From assembly GCA_040757335.1 (NCBI GenBank), contig JBFLXB010000006.1, positions 1-64,000 on the forward strand: a DNA stretch of 64,000 nt. The letters run 5' to 3'. Source of the DNA: Nitrospirota bacterium (lineage in GTDB: Bacteria > Nitrospirota > Nitrospiria > 2-01-FULL-66-17). This document shows, one piece after another, positions 31,585 to 40,338 of the stretch. Numbering within the stretch: position 1 is the first letter of the stretch; every line of letters begins with the position of its first letter. Position numbers and translations under genes: made by a program. Below the pieces are notes generated by a model. The model had not been told where the DNA came from. It searched no databases and saw nothing but the letters and a program-made list of their open reading frames with translations.

Positions 31585-31698
31585 CCCCACCCGGGCGTTT
31601 GAACGCGCCTGACTCGGGGTGTATGACTCACCGGGTCGGAGGCTGGTAGATGCCCGCCAGCCCGTCGACGGCCGGCAGGACCCTGAACTATCGACCGG

Positions 31699-32160
31699 TC
31701 ACAGCTTCTCGTCGCACTCGCTGGGAGCACGGCCCGATTCGGAGGGGTCGCTCTCCAGAACGGCGTCCGCATCGATGAAGAACTCATACGGACGTCCGGC
31801 CTGTTTGCCTTGGCGATGGTAGACCCCTTGAACCAAGGCGGGTTGGCACTGTCTGACCCTCGGCATGGTCAGGCTGATCACCTTCACGGCATACGCGGTC
31901 GGCGGACCGATCGTTACGGTTTCCTCCAGCATGATGACCGCGTACTCGCTCCCTCGCCGCCCCTGCTCGAACGCGATGGAACTGACCACTCCGGTCACCA
32001 CCACGCGCTTGCCGTCGTAGCGATCGGGATCCGCCACCAGATCGTGGATGGCGACGTTCGCCGGAACCTCTCGGGGCTGCGGCGTTGCCCCGGCGACTCC
32101 GAACGGCACGGCAAACAGCGCGATCCCGACGAACAATCCCCGGCAGAGTCTGCGCACCAT
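31699..32160 (-). CDS. Secreted protein with OB-fold-like domain, unknown
   Basis: The product has a clean signal peptide (MVRRLCRGLFVGIALFAVPFGVAGA) and a mature part of ~128 residues that starts with VAIHDLVADPDRYDGKRVVVTGVVSS, a pattern seen in OB-fold proteins of the tRNA-anti-like/periplasmic group. The ATG at 32160 is preferred because GGAGAG lies 7 bases upstream; the frame also opens at 32184 (GTG). Function unknown. It is divergent from the gene at 32272. Confidence 0.7.
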   Translation of the reverse strand: MVRRLCRGLFVGIALFAVPFGVAGATPQPREVPANVAIHDLVADPDRYDGKRVVVTGVVSSIAFEQGRRGSEYAVIMLEETVTIGPPTAYAVKVISLTMPRVRQCQPALVQGVYHRQGKQAGRPYEFFIDADAVLESDPSESGRAPSECDEKL

Positions 32161-32207
32161 CGGCTGGCTCTCCATCAAGGTCACACGAACACCTTACCAC
32201 GCGCCGC

Positions 32208-32237
32208 TTCTCAAGACAAAAAACCGGGTGGTATAAT
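32208..32237 (+). promoter_or_regulatory. Predicted promoter of the 32272 gene
   Basis: A perfect TATAAT (32232-32237) with a weak -35 (TTCTCA, 32208-32213, 18-base spacing), 34 bases before the ATG. Confidence 0.4.
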
Positions 32238-32271
32238 GCCGCACGGCTATTTCCTGGGACAGGGAGGGAAC

Positions 32272-32802
32272 ATGGGTCGGAACGGTCGCGTCACGCCGCT
32301 CGTCGCCATAGTGGGGTTGGTGTCCGCTCTGGGAGGCTATGACCGCGCGCTCAGCGAGGGCACGACCGCCCAACCCGACGCTGCTCCGAAAGGGATCCTG
32401 GTCGAAGTCTTCCTGTCCCCCGACCACCGTGACGACATCCCCGCGATCAAACGGGATTTCGAGGCCCTGTCCGTCACGCGCCTAAGAACGCAAGTCTTCC
32501 GGTTGGGACATCCGCCGAAGAATATCGCGATCGGTCGTGACGTCCCAGCGCCCGTCGCCCAGCTCGCGATCCGCCTCGCCGTGGCCTACAACGGCGGCGT
32601 CGAATTCCTCCTCCCCCAATACCGGTTTTTCCCGAGCCACGTGGCGATCGGGACCTCGGCGTTCGACGAGGCGTCCCAGATCCCGATCAGCCCGGAAGGA
32701 CTTGAACAGCTCAGAGATCCGACGCTCACGACCGAGGCGTTTCACGAGTTGTACCGCCGTCTCACCGGCGAAGCCCAGCGCCGGCCGACCTACCTCGAGT
32801 GA
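32272..32802 (+). CDS. Exported protein of unknown function
   Basis: A 176-residue protein with a moderately hydrophobic N-terminus (VTPLVAIVGLVSALGGYDRAL) that may be a signal peptide. The mature part (ILVEVFLSPDHRDDIPAIKRDFEALSVTRLRTQVFRLGHPPKNIAIGRDVPA) is not recognised. GGGAGGG precedes the ATG at 32272 by 5 bases, so the longer frame upstream is rejected. Confidence 0.7.
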   Translation: MGRNGRVTPLVAIVGLVSALGGYDRALSEGTTAQPDAAPKGILVEVFLSPDHRDDIPAIKRDFEALSVTRLRTQVFRLGHPPKNIAIGRDVPAPVAQLAIRLAVAYNGGVEFLLPQYRFFPSHVAIGTSAFDEASQIPISPEGLEQLRDPTLTTEAFHELYRRLTGEAQRRPTYLE

Positions 32803-32823
32803 GATCAGCGACAAGCAGGAGCG

Positions 32824-32874
32824 TGTCCGAGTCTTCGGACAGTTGAGCCGTTCAGATGGCCTTTCTTGGACGGC
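32824..32874. repeat. Two small hairpins, one a shrunken copy of the palindromic repeat
   Basis: TGTCCGA/TCGGACA (32824-32841) is a 7-base stem. GAGCCGTTCAGATGGCC...TGGACGGC (32844-32874) looks like fused outer arms of the repeat family without its core. They lie 20-70 bases behind the stop of the 32272 gene. Confidence 0.5.
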
Positions 32875-32912
32875 GCCTCGCAGGATACTGAAAAACGGAA
32901 GAGGGAGGGCAG

Positions 32913-33096
32913 CCGGCTGCTCAAAAAGTTCCGGCTGCAAAGCCGCAAGGGAGGAGGAAACCGGAGCGTACTGGGTCGTACGTGAGGCGAGTGGCGCCAC
33001 GAAGAAGTGGCGCCAAGTTACGAGCGCCGCCGAGACGGTGAGGCGGCCGAGGCTCCCTCAGATTTAACGCAGCAGACGGACTTTTTCAGCAGCCGG
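32913..33096. repeat. 184-bp palindromic element behind the cupredoxin gene at 33097
   Basis: Arms 32913-32933 (CCGGCTGCTCAAAAAGTTCCG) and 33077-33096 pair with two differences. The interior has GGAGCGTACTGGGTCGTACGTGAGG and the nested TGGCGCCAC/GTGGCGCCA hairpin shared with 13903-14082. Its right end is the base before the TAA stop of the minus-strand cupredoxin gene. Confidence 0.85.
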
Positions 33097-33972
33097 TTAG
33101 GGCGTCTGAAGTTCGACGGATGGCGGGACCAAGTGATGCGGTTGGAGCGCGGTCTGGAGCCGGTATGACGTTTGGAGATCGTGGAGAGGGATGTTCACCT
33201 CCGCCACATCGAACCGAAAATCCACACCGACACCGCCTGAGGGCGGGACGGCCACTTGTTGCGCCTGGACTTTCATGTGGGGATGCCACGCCACGACGTC
33301 GTAGACGCCGGGAGGAACATCCGAGATCTTGAAGCGACCATCCGCGGTCGTCACGGCGAAATACGGATTGCCCACGGCTATTCCCCAGGACTGCATGAAG
33401 TCGTGCACTCCGCACTGGGTTTTGAACAGGTAATGGCCTTTTCGCATCCGGATCTTCTTCTCCGCCGTGCTCTCCGGGACCGTCGGCTTGTTGAACATCG
33501 CAAAGGTGTATTCGTCGGCCATGGAATACGCTTGAACGTCGTGGGTGATCGGATCCTCGTTCCGAATCACGATCGGATGGGCGTTGCGAACCGGCGTTAC
33601 AAACGGCCCGATGCGACAATTCCTCAACCGCAGTTCAGGGGTGTAGTCGAACCGCTTCCCTTTGGCCACGCCGACCACCGCAACGACCACGCCCTCGAAT
33701 CCTCCTTCGCCGTCAACGTGGAATTCCTTGAGCAGGCGGTTGCCCTTCCCGTCCGAGATCGAGCGACAGAGCTCGATGTTTGGCGAGAAGATCAGGTGGA
33801 AAATCCGCGCGGGCGGAGCTTGGCCGTCGAGGAACACCCGCCCTTCAATGACGCCTCCGTCCGTGACCTCGATCTCTTGATAGGCCCTCACCTCGACGGC
33901 AGGGGCGACCATCGCCAGCACCGACAACAACGTCGCGGCGACGCCTGGTCCCAACCATCCTTTGATCGTCAT
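33097..33972 (-). CDS. Periplasmic cupredoxin with C-terminal carboxypeptidase-regulatory-like domain (paralogue 1)
   Basis: A 291-residue secreted protein (signal peptide ~1-30). A plastocyanin-type type-1 copper site is complete: His144 (DPITHDVQ), then Cys187, His190 and Met193 (QCGVHDFMQ). A transthyretin-like carboxypeptidase-regulatory domain follows (FKISDVPPGVYDVVAWHPH). It is the most diverged of three paralogues and lacks the C-terminal cysteine pair of the others. Such proteins are often labelled methylamine-utilization-like, but no mau genes are present. Last gene of the copper cluster, 11 bases after its paralogue. Confidence 0.85.
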   Translation of the reverse strand: MTIKGWLGPGVAATLLSVLAMVAPAVEVRAYQEIEVTDGGVIEGRVFLDGQAPPARIFHLIFSPNIELCRSISDGKGNRLLKEFHVDGEGGFEGVVVAVVGVAKGKRFDYTPELRLRNCRIGPFVTPVRNAHPIVIRNEDPITHDVQAYSMADEYTFAMFNKPTVPESTAEKKIRMRKGHYLFKTQCGVHDFMQSWGIAVGNPYFAVTTADGRFKISDVPPGVYDVVAWHPHMKVQAQQVAVPPSGGVGVDFRFDVAEVNIPLHDLQTSYRLQTALQPHHLVPPSVELQTP

Positions 33973-33983
33973 GGAAATACTCC

Positions 33984-34937
33984 TCAGCGCCGGACACCAC
34001 TCACCGGGTCGCAGTACGGAGGTTCACACTGCTCGAGGTGATCGTGGGGTCTCGCTTCGGGGCCGATTCGAAACTTCTCCTGGCGCTCGTACAGCGGTCG
34101 TATCACTTCGCGACCGTCGAATTCAAACGTGAGCGCGATCGACTCCCCTTCCCTGATCGTGATCTCACGCTCAATGGGCTTGAGATGGGGGTGCCAGGCA
34201 GTGACGCGGTAGGTCCCGGGCGGTAATTGGTCGATCGAGAACTCTCCCCCTCTCCGGGTCTTGGCATAATAGGGATTGTCGACCACGTAGCCCCAACTCT
34301 GCATGAACTCGTGCATCCCGCAAATCATCTGCGCGATCCGCTTCCCTTTCTCCAGATGCACGATCCCCCCGCGCGGTTCGGTGGAGACGGGCAGCGGGAA
34401 GTTCAACACGATGTTCCCCCGTTCGCTCTGGAAGATCTGGCTGTTGTGGATGATCGGATCCCGATTGACGACCGTGATGGGCTGGTCGTTTTGCATCACG
34501 GTCACCAGCGGGTGTTCGTGACGCAGCCTCCCTTCTTTCCCAACCGCGAACTGCTCGTCGTCCTGGACGTCGGCGGGATGGAACATACAATCCACCACGA
34601 CGTAATCGTTCTTGATCGGCGCGAACGGTTTTCCCCTTGTGACTCCCTGGACCGCGACCACGGCATCTTGGAGTCCTCCGTCCGACGCGACTAGAAACTC
34701 CTCGAGGAGGATGTGGCCTCGCCCGTCCGAAATCTTTCGACAAAAGGGACCGAACGGATACAACACGAGCGGAAACACTCTGGGCTCGGGAACCTCGCCC
34801 TTCAACACCACCTTCCCCGTGATCGCCCCACCGGTGACGACGGGAAGTGGCTCGTAACCAAACGCCTGGGGCAATCCCACGAACACGCCAAGGAGCGCGA
34901 CCACGCCTGCCAGTTGCTTTAGTGAGATGTTCACCAC
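33984..34937 (-). CDS. Periplasmic cupredoxin (paralogue 2)
   Basis: 317 residues, close in sequence to the 40339 gene. Copper ligands: His164 (DPIIHNSQ), Cys206, His209, Met212 (ICGMHEFMQSW), with the same 42-residue His-Cys spacing as paralogue 3. An N-terminal section has PFCRKISDG and DCMFHPADV, adding conserved cysteines; the C-terminus ends with a CxxxxC pair (CEPPYC). It starts at GTG 34937 with an AAGGG-type ribosome site. Likely electron carrier to or from the multicopper oxidase directly upstream. Confidence 0.85.
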   Translation of the reverse strand: MVNISLKQLAGVVALLGVFVGLPQAFGYEPLPVVTGGAITGKVVLKGEVPEPRVFPLVLYPFGPFCRKISDGRGHILLEEFLVASDGGLQDAVVAVQGVTRGKPFAPIKNDYVVVDCMFHPADVQDDEQFAVGKEGRLRHEHPLVTVMQNDQPITVVNRDPIIHNSQIFQSERGNIVLNFPLPVSTEPRGGIVHLEKGKRIAQMICGMHEFMQSWGYVVDNPYYAKTRRGGEFSIDQLPPGTYRVTAWHPHLKPIEREITIREGESIALTFEFDGREVIRPLYERQEKFRIGPEARPHDHLEQCEPPYCDPVSGVRR

Positions 34938-34975
34938 AACACCCTTTGTCAGATCCGACCAGGGACCAGATAGAC

Positions 34976-35017
34976 GAAGATCGGGGCAGGTGCCAAGGGC
35001 ATCCTGCCCCGATCTTC
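34976..35017. terminator. Very stable 15-base-stem hairpin between the multicopper oxidase and cupredoxin genes
   Basis: GAAGATCGGGGCAGG (34976-34990) pairs perfectly with 35003-35017 around a 12-base loop. There is no T-run after it on the transcribed strand, so it may be a partial terminator, an mRNA-processing or stabilising hairpin that uncouples expression of the oxidase from the two cupredoxins downstream. Confidence 0.6.
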
Positions 35018-35042
35018 ACGTTCCCCTACCAAACTGCCACGG

Positions 35043-38000
35043 TCACTTCCGAAGCATCGAGACCGGTCCAGTGGGCTCCGGTTTCACTTCGGACAACTCT
35101 TCGGGCTGATCAATCGCCGGGACCTCGGCGGTCTGCCCGCCGGTTCCGCCGCTGTTCAACGACAGAATCCTCTTGTCGCCGACCGGCAGTACGCTGAGAT
35201 ATCCCCATTGCCCGGCCTGGGCGTACGGCATCCGATGATTCTGCCAGACATACACGCCGGGAATGGCGAACGGCCCACCGGCGCCTTCTTTCAAATACAC
35301 GTCGAGGTACTCGGACCCTCCGAACTGCAGGCTGCTGAGCATGTCCGCGCCGGGCATGTCCGGCTTGAACGGCCACTCGTGGCCCTCCAGGCTGAAGATC
35401 TGGTTCTGTTCGTTGAACGCGCCGAACACCCGGATGCGAACCGGATCCCCTGCGTGCGCTCGGATGGTCGGCGTGGCCGGTTCCGTTTCGTCGGCCACGC
35501 AGGCGGTGAACATGTTGCCGTACTCGCAGCCGTTTTCCTCGCGGTACGCCCACGGCTCCACCCGGTAATTGACCCCGGTCAACCCTGCGATCTGCTGAAT
35601 GTAGGGCATGAACGAGGTGCCGATGATGTTGTCTTCATCCTGGAAGAACAACGACGCGTCGCGATAGTCGGACCGCCCCTTGTTCTCGGGAAGGGACCGA
35701 TCGACGAGCACGTCCACCTGCCAGGCGTTCTTGAGCGTGACGTCTTCCCCGGTCTTGGAGTCGCGGTACTTCGAACCACGCGGGCCGACCACGATGGCGC
35801 CGAACAGGCCGTCCCGAACGTTGTTCACGAAATTCCCCCAATCCCACACCAGGGCGGCCGTCTCCCCATACTGGGGATGCGCGTAAAACGTATAGGTGCG
35901 GCTCTGACCGGGTCCCACGGTTTGGTCGCCGGGGTTGTTCCCGACGTTGGCGCCGTGAGAATCCTTGGGATCGAACGCCAGCATGTCCGCGCTGAACGAC
36001 GCGCGGCTGCCCTTCATCTCGTTCTTGAGTTTGACCTTCACGCAATCCCCGACGTTGACGTGCAGGGTCAACGGCATGGGCTGCTCGCCGCCGGTCGCCA
36101 CCTTCGTCTTTTCACCCTCGAGCATATAGATCTTGCCTTGCGGGTTGGCGACTTGCAGTTTCCGGTCGAAGTCCACCTCGATCACGTCGGCGGCCTTGGG
36201 GTTGAACTTCAAGGCCCGGTCCGCCGCGATCACGTTGAAGGTCTTGACCGGAGCGTCCGCCGGACAGACAGACTTCGCAGACTCGGGGATGTCGGAGCGG
36301 CCGGGCAGCTTTTGCAGGTCAGGAGTCGCCTTATCCAAGACCCGGATGATGCCCCAGCTCCCTTCCGACAAATGCGACGCGCGCCCGTTGTAGTGCAGGT
36401 AATCGCCCGCGATCTGTTGAGCCCCGCCGGCCTTCGTGACGAGGTCATACCGCTCCGCAATCCCAACGTGGTGGGCGTTTCGCAGGTCCGATTTCTCCGC
36501 GTATCGCTCGGTGCGGAACGCGTGACCCGCCAAGTGCCACGTGTGGCTTTCGTTCATCAGGGTGTGGAGCAACCGAAACACCATGGTGTCGCCCAGGTAC
36601 GCGCGCAGCATGGGCGTGCTCGGGTCTTGGTGGGCCTTGCTCGAAAAGATCAACGACGGGTCAGGGTTGTTCTTGAGCCGCCGCGCCACGGACTCGGCTC
36701 GGAAATTGAATCCGCCTCCGGTGGTGTGCGTGCCGCCGTTCAACTTGACCGCTGCGACGGGGTCCAAGTCGTACGGCATCTGGAACGACAGCGTCTGGCC
36801 GGCGTCGATCGCCACCTGTAACGTCTGGCCGGGCGGGTTGCCTTCCGAGACCACCTGAGCCGTGGTGGGAACCGTGTCGTGCGGCATGACCACCAGTTCG
36901 CGGAAGCTCCCGTTCACGCCGTATCCGATGGGTTCGGTCGAACGGATGTCCGCGACCGGGCCGCTGCGAATGGGCTCCCCGGTCTTGGGATCGTGGTACG
37001 TCGCGCCCACCGGCTCCACGATCATCGCCCCCACGCCGCCGTGCGGCCAGGTCGTGGCGCCGAACGCGTGGTCGTGCCAGAACACGGTTCCGATGTCCGC
37101 GTCGACCCACATCCGATACCGGACGAATTCCACCGTCGCGATCTCGTTCTTCTTGTGGTCGAATCGCAACGGTTCGGTGAACGTGACCGTATCGCCCTTG
37201 ATGTCCTTGACCCAGAGGATCTCCGAGGTCTTGACTTCGTCCGCCCCGATCATCAAGTCGCTGCCGACGTGGAACGGCGTGGCCCCATCCGCCATCTTGA
37301 TCTTGATGCTGGTGGCCCCGGCTTTGACGTCCTCGGTCAGCACCGCGTTCATGGGCGTCGGGAGGCCCTTGTGCTTCTCCTTCTTCATCTGCGTGAACGG
37401 ACGGACCGCCTGCTCGTACGAGAAGCCGGTAATCACGCCGTCCGAGGCTTGGTTGTCGAACTGAATGAAGTGCGGGTGGATGTTGATCTTCGACATCTGG
37501 AAGTTCGTGGTGTCGTTGTCCTGCCACTCGCTCTTCAGGATGACGTCCACGCAGTCGTACACGCTCGCGCGGTACACCAGCGGAATCGTCTTGTCCCCGG
37601 CGGGGTTGGCCCGCACCGCGGCCTCCTCCTCGTGAAGGACGTAGAGCAGGCCGTTGGGATCCACCACCGGCTTCTGCTTACCGATTCCTTTGCTGAGTTG
37701 AATCGGCGTCTGGATGAAGTGGATCGTGTACTGCTTGCGTCCCGCGTTCTCGGGACAGAGGCTCCACCGGCCGTGTTCTCCGGGTTTGGCCGGCTGGTTG
37801 GTTTCCTCGCCGACCGCGCCTTTGCCGCCGGGATCGGTCGACAGCGCGCCGTTCTCCTTGGCCATGTGGATTGGTTCGAGCCACGGGGCCGGGCCATGAT
37901 GGCGCGCAAACGGCACGCGTTTGCCGAAGTGGGGTTTGAAGTGCGGCCAGGCCAGTTTGCCGGTCTTTTCCTCGAACAGAATGGGCGGCCGCTTCCCAGG

Positions 38001-39974
38001 CATCGGCGACTTGTACTTCGGGAAATCGAACGTCCCGGTCGCCTCGGGTTCGCCCAGCGCCTTGTTCCCGTCCCACGTCCAATCCCAGACGGTCGCGTCG
38101 TAGGCCGTGATTTGCCCCTTCTCGTCAGCGGTATGCCCGGGCTGACCGGCCGGAGGGACCATCATCTTCACCCAGTCCTTGACCGACACGTCCGGCGTCG
38201 GCTTGGACCAGTCCGTCTTGGCAGCGGTGATATTCCACTTCTTGTCGTACCAATCCGCGGTCTTGCCCACCAATTTGTCCGACGTCACGGGTAACTTCAT
38301 GCGCCCCTTGCGATCCGGAAGTTCTTGCAAGGGAGGCATGATGTCCGTGCTGACGTTGGGATAGTTGCCGGTCTGCAAGGTGTTGTACACCCGCCAATAC
38401 CCCCACATCCCGGCGACATAGTGGTGCGCCACGTGGCAGTGGAACAGAAAGTCTCCGGCCAGTTGCTGGCACAGGCCAGACCCGCACTCGGTCTGCAGAT
38501 CGAGCACCTCGGACGGACCGATCACCTGCACGTCCACGCGGTCCGAGGTCGTCCTGACTTCGGGATACTTCACCGGACCGTCTTGCGCGGCCGTGAGCAA
38601 GAACGACTCCTTTCCGTCGGCTTTGGGCTGTCGGAGCCAACGGATCGTGCCGCCGTGAGGGTGGTGGGAGTGAAACACCTCGCCGCCGCCGTGCACCAGG
38701 CGGAACTTGACCGGATCGCCCATATACGACCGCGGAATCGTCGTGGGAACGTCTCCGAAGGTGTACGAACTATAGGACAGCGACTCGTCCTCATGATGGA
38801 AGTACTTCTCTTGCAGCGCGAGGTTGTTCACCCCGAACGGTTCGCTGCGGTAGTTGATCGCGCGCGCCGACGGACGGTACGCGTCGGTGTTGGGATCGCG
38901 TTGCGGAATCGTCTCGCCGCTGCGATTGAGCGGACGGAACGACTCGTCGCCGATTTCGTGATAGATGATGACGAATTCACGGAAGTCCGGCCCCTTGGGG
39001 TCGTCGATCATGACCTGCCACCCGCTCTTCGTCTCTTTCCCGGTGAGCGGGTCGAGGTAGCGGGAACCCATCGGCTCCACCATGAAGGTGCCGATCATCC
39101 CGAGGCTTGCCTGGTCACGCCCGACGTGACTGTGAAAGGCGTGCGCTCCCTCTTGCTCGGTCGGACGGACGTACCATTCGAACACCTGGCTCTCACCCTC
39201 TTTGACCGTTGAGTCGGGATTGGCGATGGTGGCCGCTGCGCCGGTCGCCTTCACGATGGTGCTGGACCCGTGGATATGAAGGCTCACGTCCTCGCCGTCC
39301 AGCTTGTTTCGCAAGGTGATGCGCACGCAGTCGCCCTGATTGGCTCGGATGTTCAACGGCTGGATCAAGTCGGTCTGCAGTCCGGCCGACACCGCGCCCG
39401 GATCATACCCGGCCTTTTCCCGAGCCGCTTGATTGGTCTTTTCCTCCTGGCGGACCTTGTCCACGTTCTCGGTGAGCACGTACATGTACCCGGGATGGTA
39501 GTCCAGCCACTGGTTCAGCGTGATTTCCACGTTGATGGCGGAAATGTCGTAGTCCTTCACCGGGGCCTCTTTCGGGCACGCGCCCCCGCTGGTCACGCTT
39601 TCGCTGACAGCGGTGGGCCCCAGAAAGAAGCTCCGGTCCATCTGCTGCATCATGCTCATGCCGCCGAACGCTCCGTCACCGCCGCTGTGCTGGGCATGGC
39701 CTTCGCTGCCCTTGGCGATCTCTTCCATGAGCTTTTTCATGGCGGCGTCGACCCGATCGCGGTGCCCGGCCCGTCCCTCGGCCGCGTCCTCGCGCTCGAT
39801 CTGGGCCCTCAACTTCTCCTCCCACCCCGCATTTGCCGGCTCCGCCACGGCAGCGGCGTCGTGGTCGTGATGGGCACCCTCGACATCCGAACCCGCCAGC
39901 AACCCGGCCGGTTGACCGACCAGCAAAACCACCCCCAAACCCAACGCCCAGAGAACTCGCCCTAACCTGTCCAT
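35043..39974 (-). CDS. Giant six-domain multicopper oxidase, MofA/McoA-like size class
   Basis: About 1,643 residues with a signal peptide (VLWALGLGVVLLVGQPAGLLA) and a His/Glu-rich linker. Three successive two-domain cupredoxin modules can be seen. Module 1 has the full set of copper motifs: LHIHG (~231), FHSH (~278), HxxHxH (FHSHHPHGG, ~432) and the type-1 motif HCHVAHHYVAGM (~511). Module 2 keeps partial sites (HPHFIQFD ~829, FWHDHAFG ~962, HTWHLAGH ~1142, HYNGRASHL ~1192, Cys lost). Module 3 (~1374-1598) has almost none. Size and layout match Mn(II)-oxidising oxidases such as Leptothrix MofA and Pseudomonas McoA, but substrate is not proven. GGGGAGGT precedes the ATG at 39974. Confidence 0.93.
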   Translation of the reverse strand: MDRLGRVLWALGLGVVLLVGQPAGLLAGSDVEGAHHDHDAAAVAEPANAGWEEKLRAQIEREDAAEGRAGHRDRVDAAMKKLMEEIAKGSEGHAQHSGGDGAFGGMSMMQQMDRSFFLGPTAVSESVTSGGACPKEAPVKDYDISAINVEITLNQWLDYHPGYMYVLTENVDKVRQEEKTNQAAREKAGYDPGAVSAGLQTDLIQPLNIRANQGDCVRITLRNKLDGEDVSLHIHGSSTIVKATGAAATIANPDSTVKEGESQVFEWYVRPTEQEGAHAFHSHVGRDQASLGMIGTFMVEPMGSRYLDPLTGKETKSGWQVMIDDPKGPDFREFVIIYHEIGDESFRPLNRSGETIPQRDPNTDAYRPSARAINYRSEPFGVNNLALQEKYFHHEDESLSYSSYTFGDVPTTIPRSYMGDPVKFRLVHGGGEVFHSHHPHGGTIRWLRQPKADGKESFLLTAAQDGPVKYPEVRTTSDRVDVQVIGPSEVLDLQTECGSGLCQQLAGDFLFHCHVAHHYVAGMWGYWRVYNTLQTGNYPNVSTDIMPPLQELPDRKGRMKLPVTSDKLVGKTADWYDKKWNITAAKTDWSKPTPDVSVKDWVKMMVPPAGQPGHTADEKGQITAYDATVWDWTWDGNKALGEPEATGTFDFPKYKSPMPGKRPPILFEEKTGKLAWPHFKPHFGKRVPFARHHGPAPWLEPIHMAKENGALSTDPGGKGAVGEETNQPAKPGEHGRWSLCPENAGRKQYTIHFIQTPIQLSKGIGKQKPVVDPNGLLYVLHEEEAAVRANPAGDKTIPLVYRASVYDCVDVILKSEWQDNDTTNFQMSKINIHPHFIQFDNQASDGVITGFSYEQAVRPFTQMKKEKHKGLPTPMNAVLTEDVKAGATSIKIKMADGATPFHVGSDLMIGADEVKTSEILWVKDIKGDTVTFTEPLRFDHKKNEIATVEFVRYRMWVDADIGTVFWHDHAFGATTWPHGGVGAMIVEPVGATYHDPKTGEPIRSGPVADIRSTEPIGYGVNGSFRELVVMPHDTVPTTAQVVSEGNPPGQTLQVAIDAGQTLSFQMPYDLDPVAAVKLNGGTHTTGGGFNFRAESVARRLKNNPDPSLIFSSKAHQDPSTPMLRAYLGDTMVFRLLHTLMNESHTWHLAGHAFRTERYAEKSDLRNAHHVGIAERYDLVTKAGGAQQIAGDYLHYNGRASHLSEGSWGIIRVLDKATPDLQKLPGRSDIPESAKSVCPADAPVKTFNVIAADRALKFNPKAADVIEVDFDRKLQVANPQGKIYMLEGEKTKVATGGEQPMPLTLHVNVGDCVKVKLKNEMKGSRASFSADMLAFDPKDSHGANVGNNPGDQTVGPGQSRTYTFYAHPQYGETAALVWDWGNFVNNVRDGLFGAIVVGPRGSKYRDSKTGEDVTLKNAWQVDVLVDRSLPENKGRSDYRDASLFFQDEDNIIGTSFMPYIQQIAGLTGVNYRVEPWAYREENGCEYGNMFTACVADETEPATPTIRAHAGDPVRIRVFGAFNEQNQIFSLEGHEWPFKPDMPGADMLSSLQFGGSEYLDVYLKEGAGGPFAIPGVYVWQNHRMPYAQAGQWGYLSVLPVGDKRILSLNSGGTGGQTAEVPAIDQPEELSEVKPEPTGPVSMLRK

Positions 39975-40159
39975 ACCAGACCTCCCCTTTTCCCAGTTCT
40001 TGCACCGGTCAAACATCGTAGCTACTCGCCATGGCTCGGAGTGCAGTACACAAGCCGGAAGTCCCTCTCGAAACCCTGTGAAAGACGCGCCGCGGAAGAG
40101 TTCTCACACCGTGACCTGCTGATGACGGGATTACTTCAAAAGAAGGGAGGGGGATGGGC

Positions 40160-40288
40160 ATGAAACTACGCTTACGGGTGACGGCAGCCTTTGTTCCTCA
40201 GGGTCAGCCGAAAGGCTTACTTCTTTCGACGGAGGTAAAAGCGCTTCCTTATACTTGGATTCACCAGCGGCTGTCAAGCAAAAAGTGA
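40160..40288 (+). CDS. Doubtful 42-residue reading frame on the opposite strand
   Basis: ATG at 40160 has GGAGG 9 bases upstream and the frame runs 42 codons to TGA. The peptide is basic and matches no family. It overlaps a region that looks like a structured RNA, so coding is uncertain. Confidence 0.12.
   Translation: MKLRLRVTAAFVPQGQPKGLLLSTEVKALPYTWIHQRLSSKK
40169..40243 (-). promoter_or_regulatory. Possible structured leader RNA upstream of the multicopper oxidase
   Basis: The 322 bases between the oxidase and the third cupredoxin gene have no convincing gene. On the minus strand CGCTTTTAC and GTAAGCG form a closing stem around 75 bases that include an AGCC-TTTC-GGCT hairpin and a possible CCTC/GAGG pairing, a riboswitch-like multibranched layout ~200-270 bases before the oxidase ATG. 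I could not match it to a known riboswitch class. Confidence 0.3.
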
Positions 40289-40338
40289 CGGGTGGGAACG
40301 ATTGGCGGCTTGGATCTGACGAACCCAGGCCGCGGGCG

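Noticed and set aside
40140-40270. A definite c-di-GMP riboswitch call
   Set aside because: The essential conserved ligand-binding segment is not present; only a general fold similarity remains.
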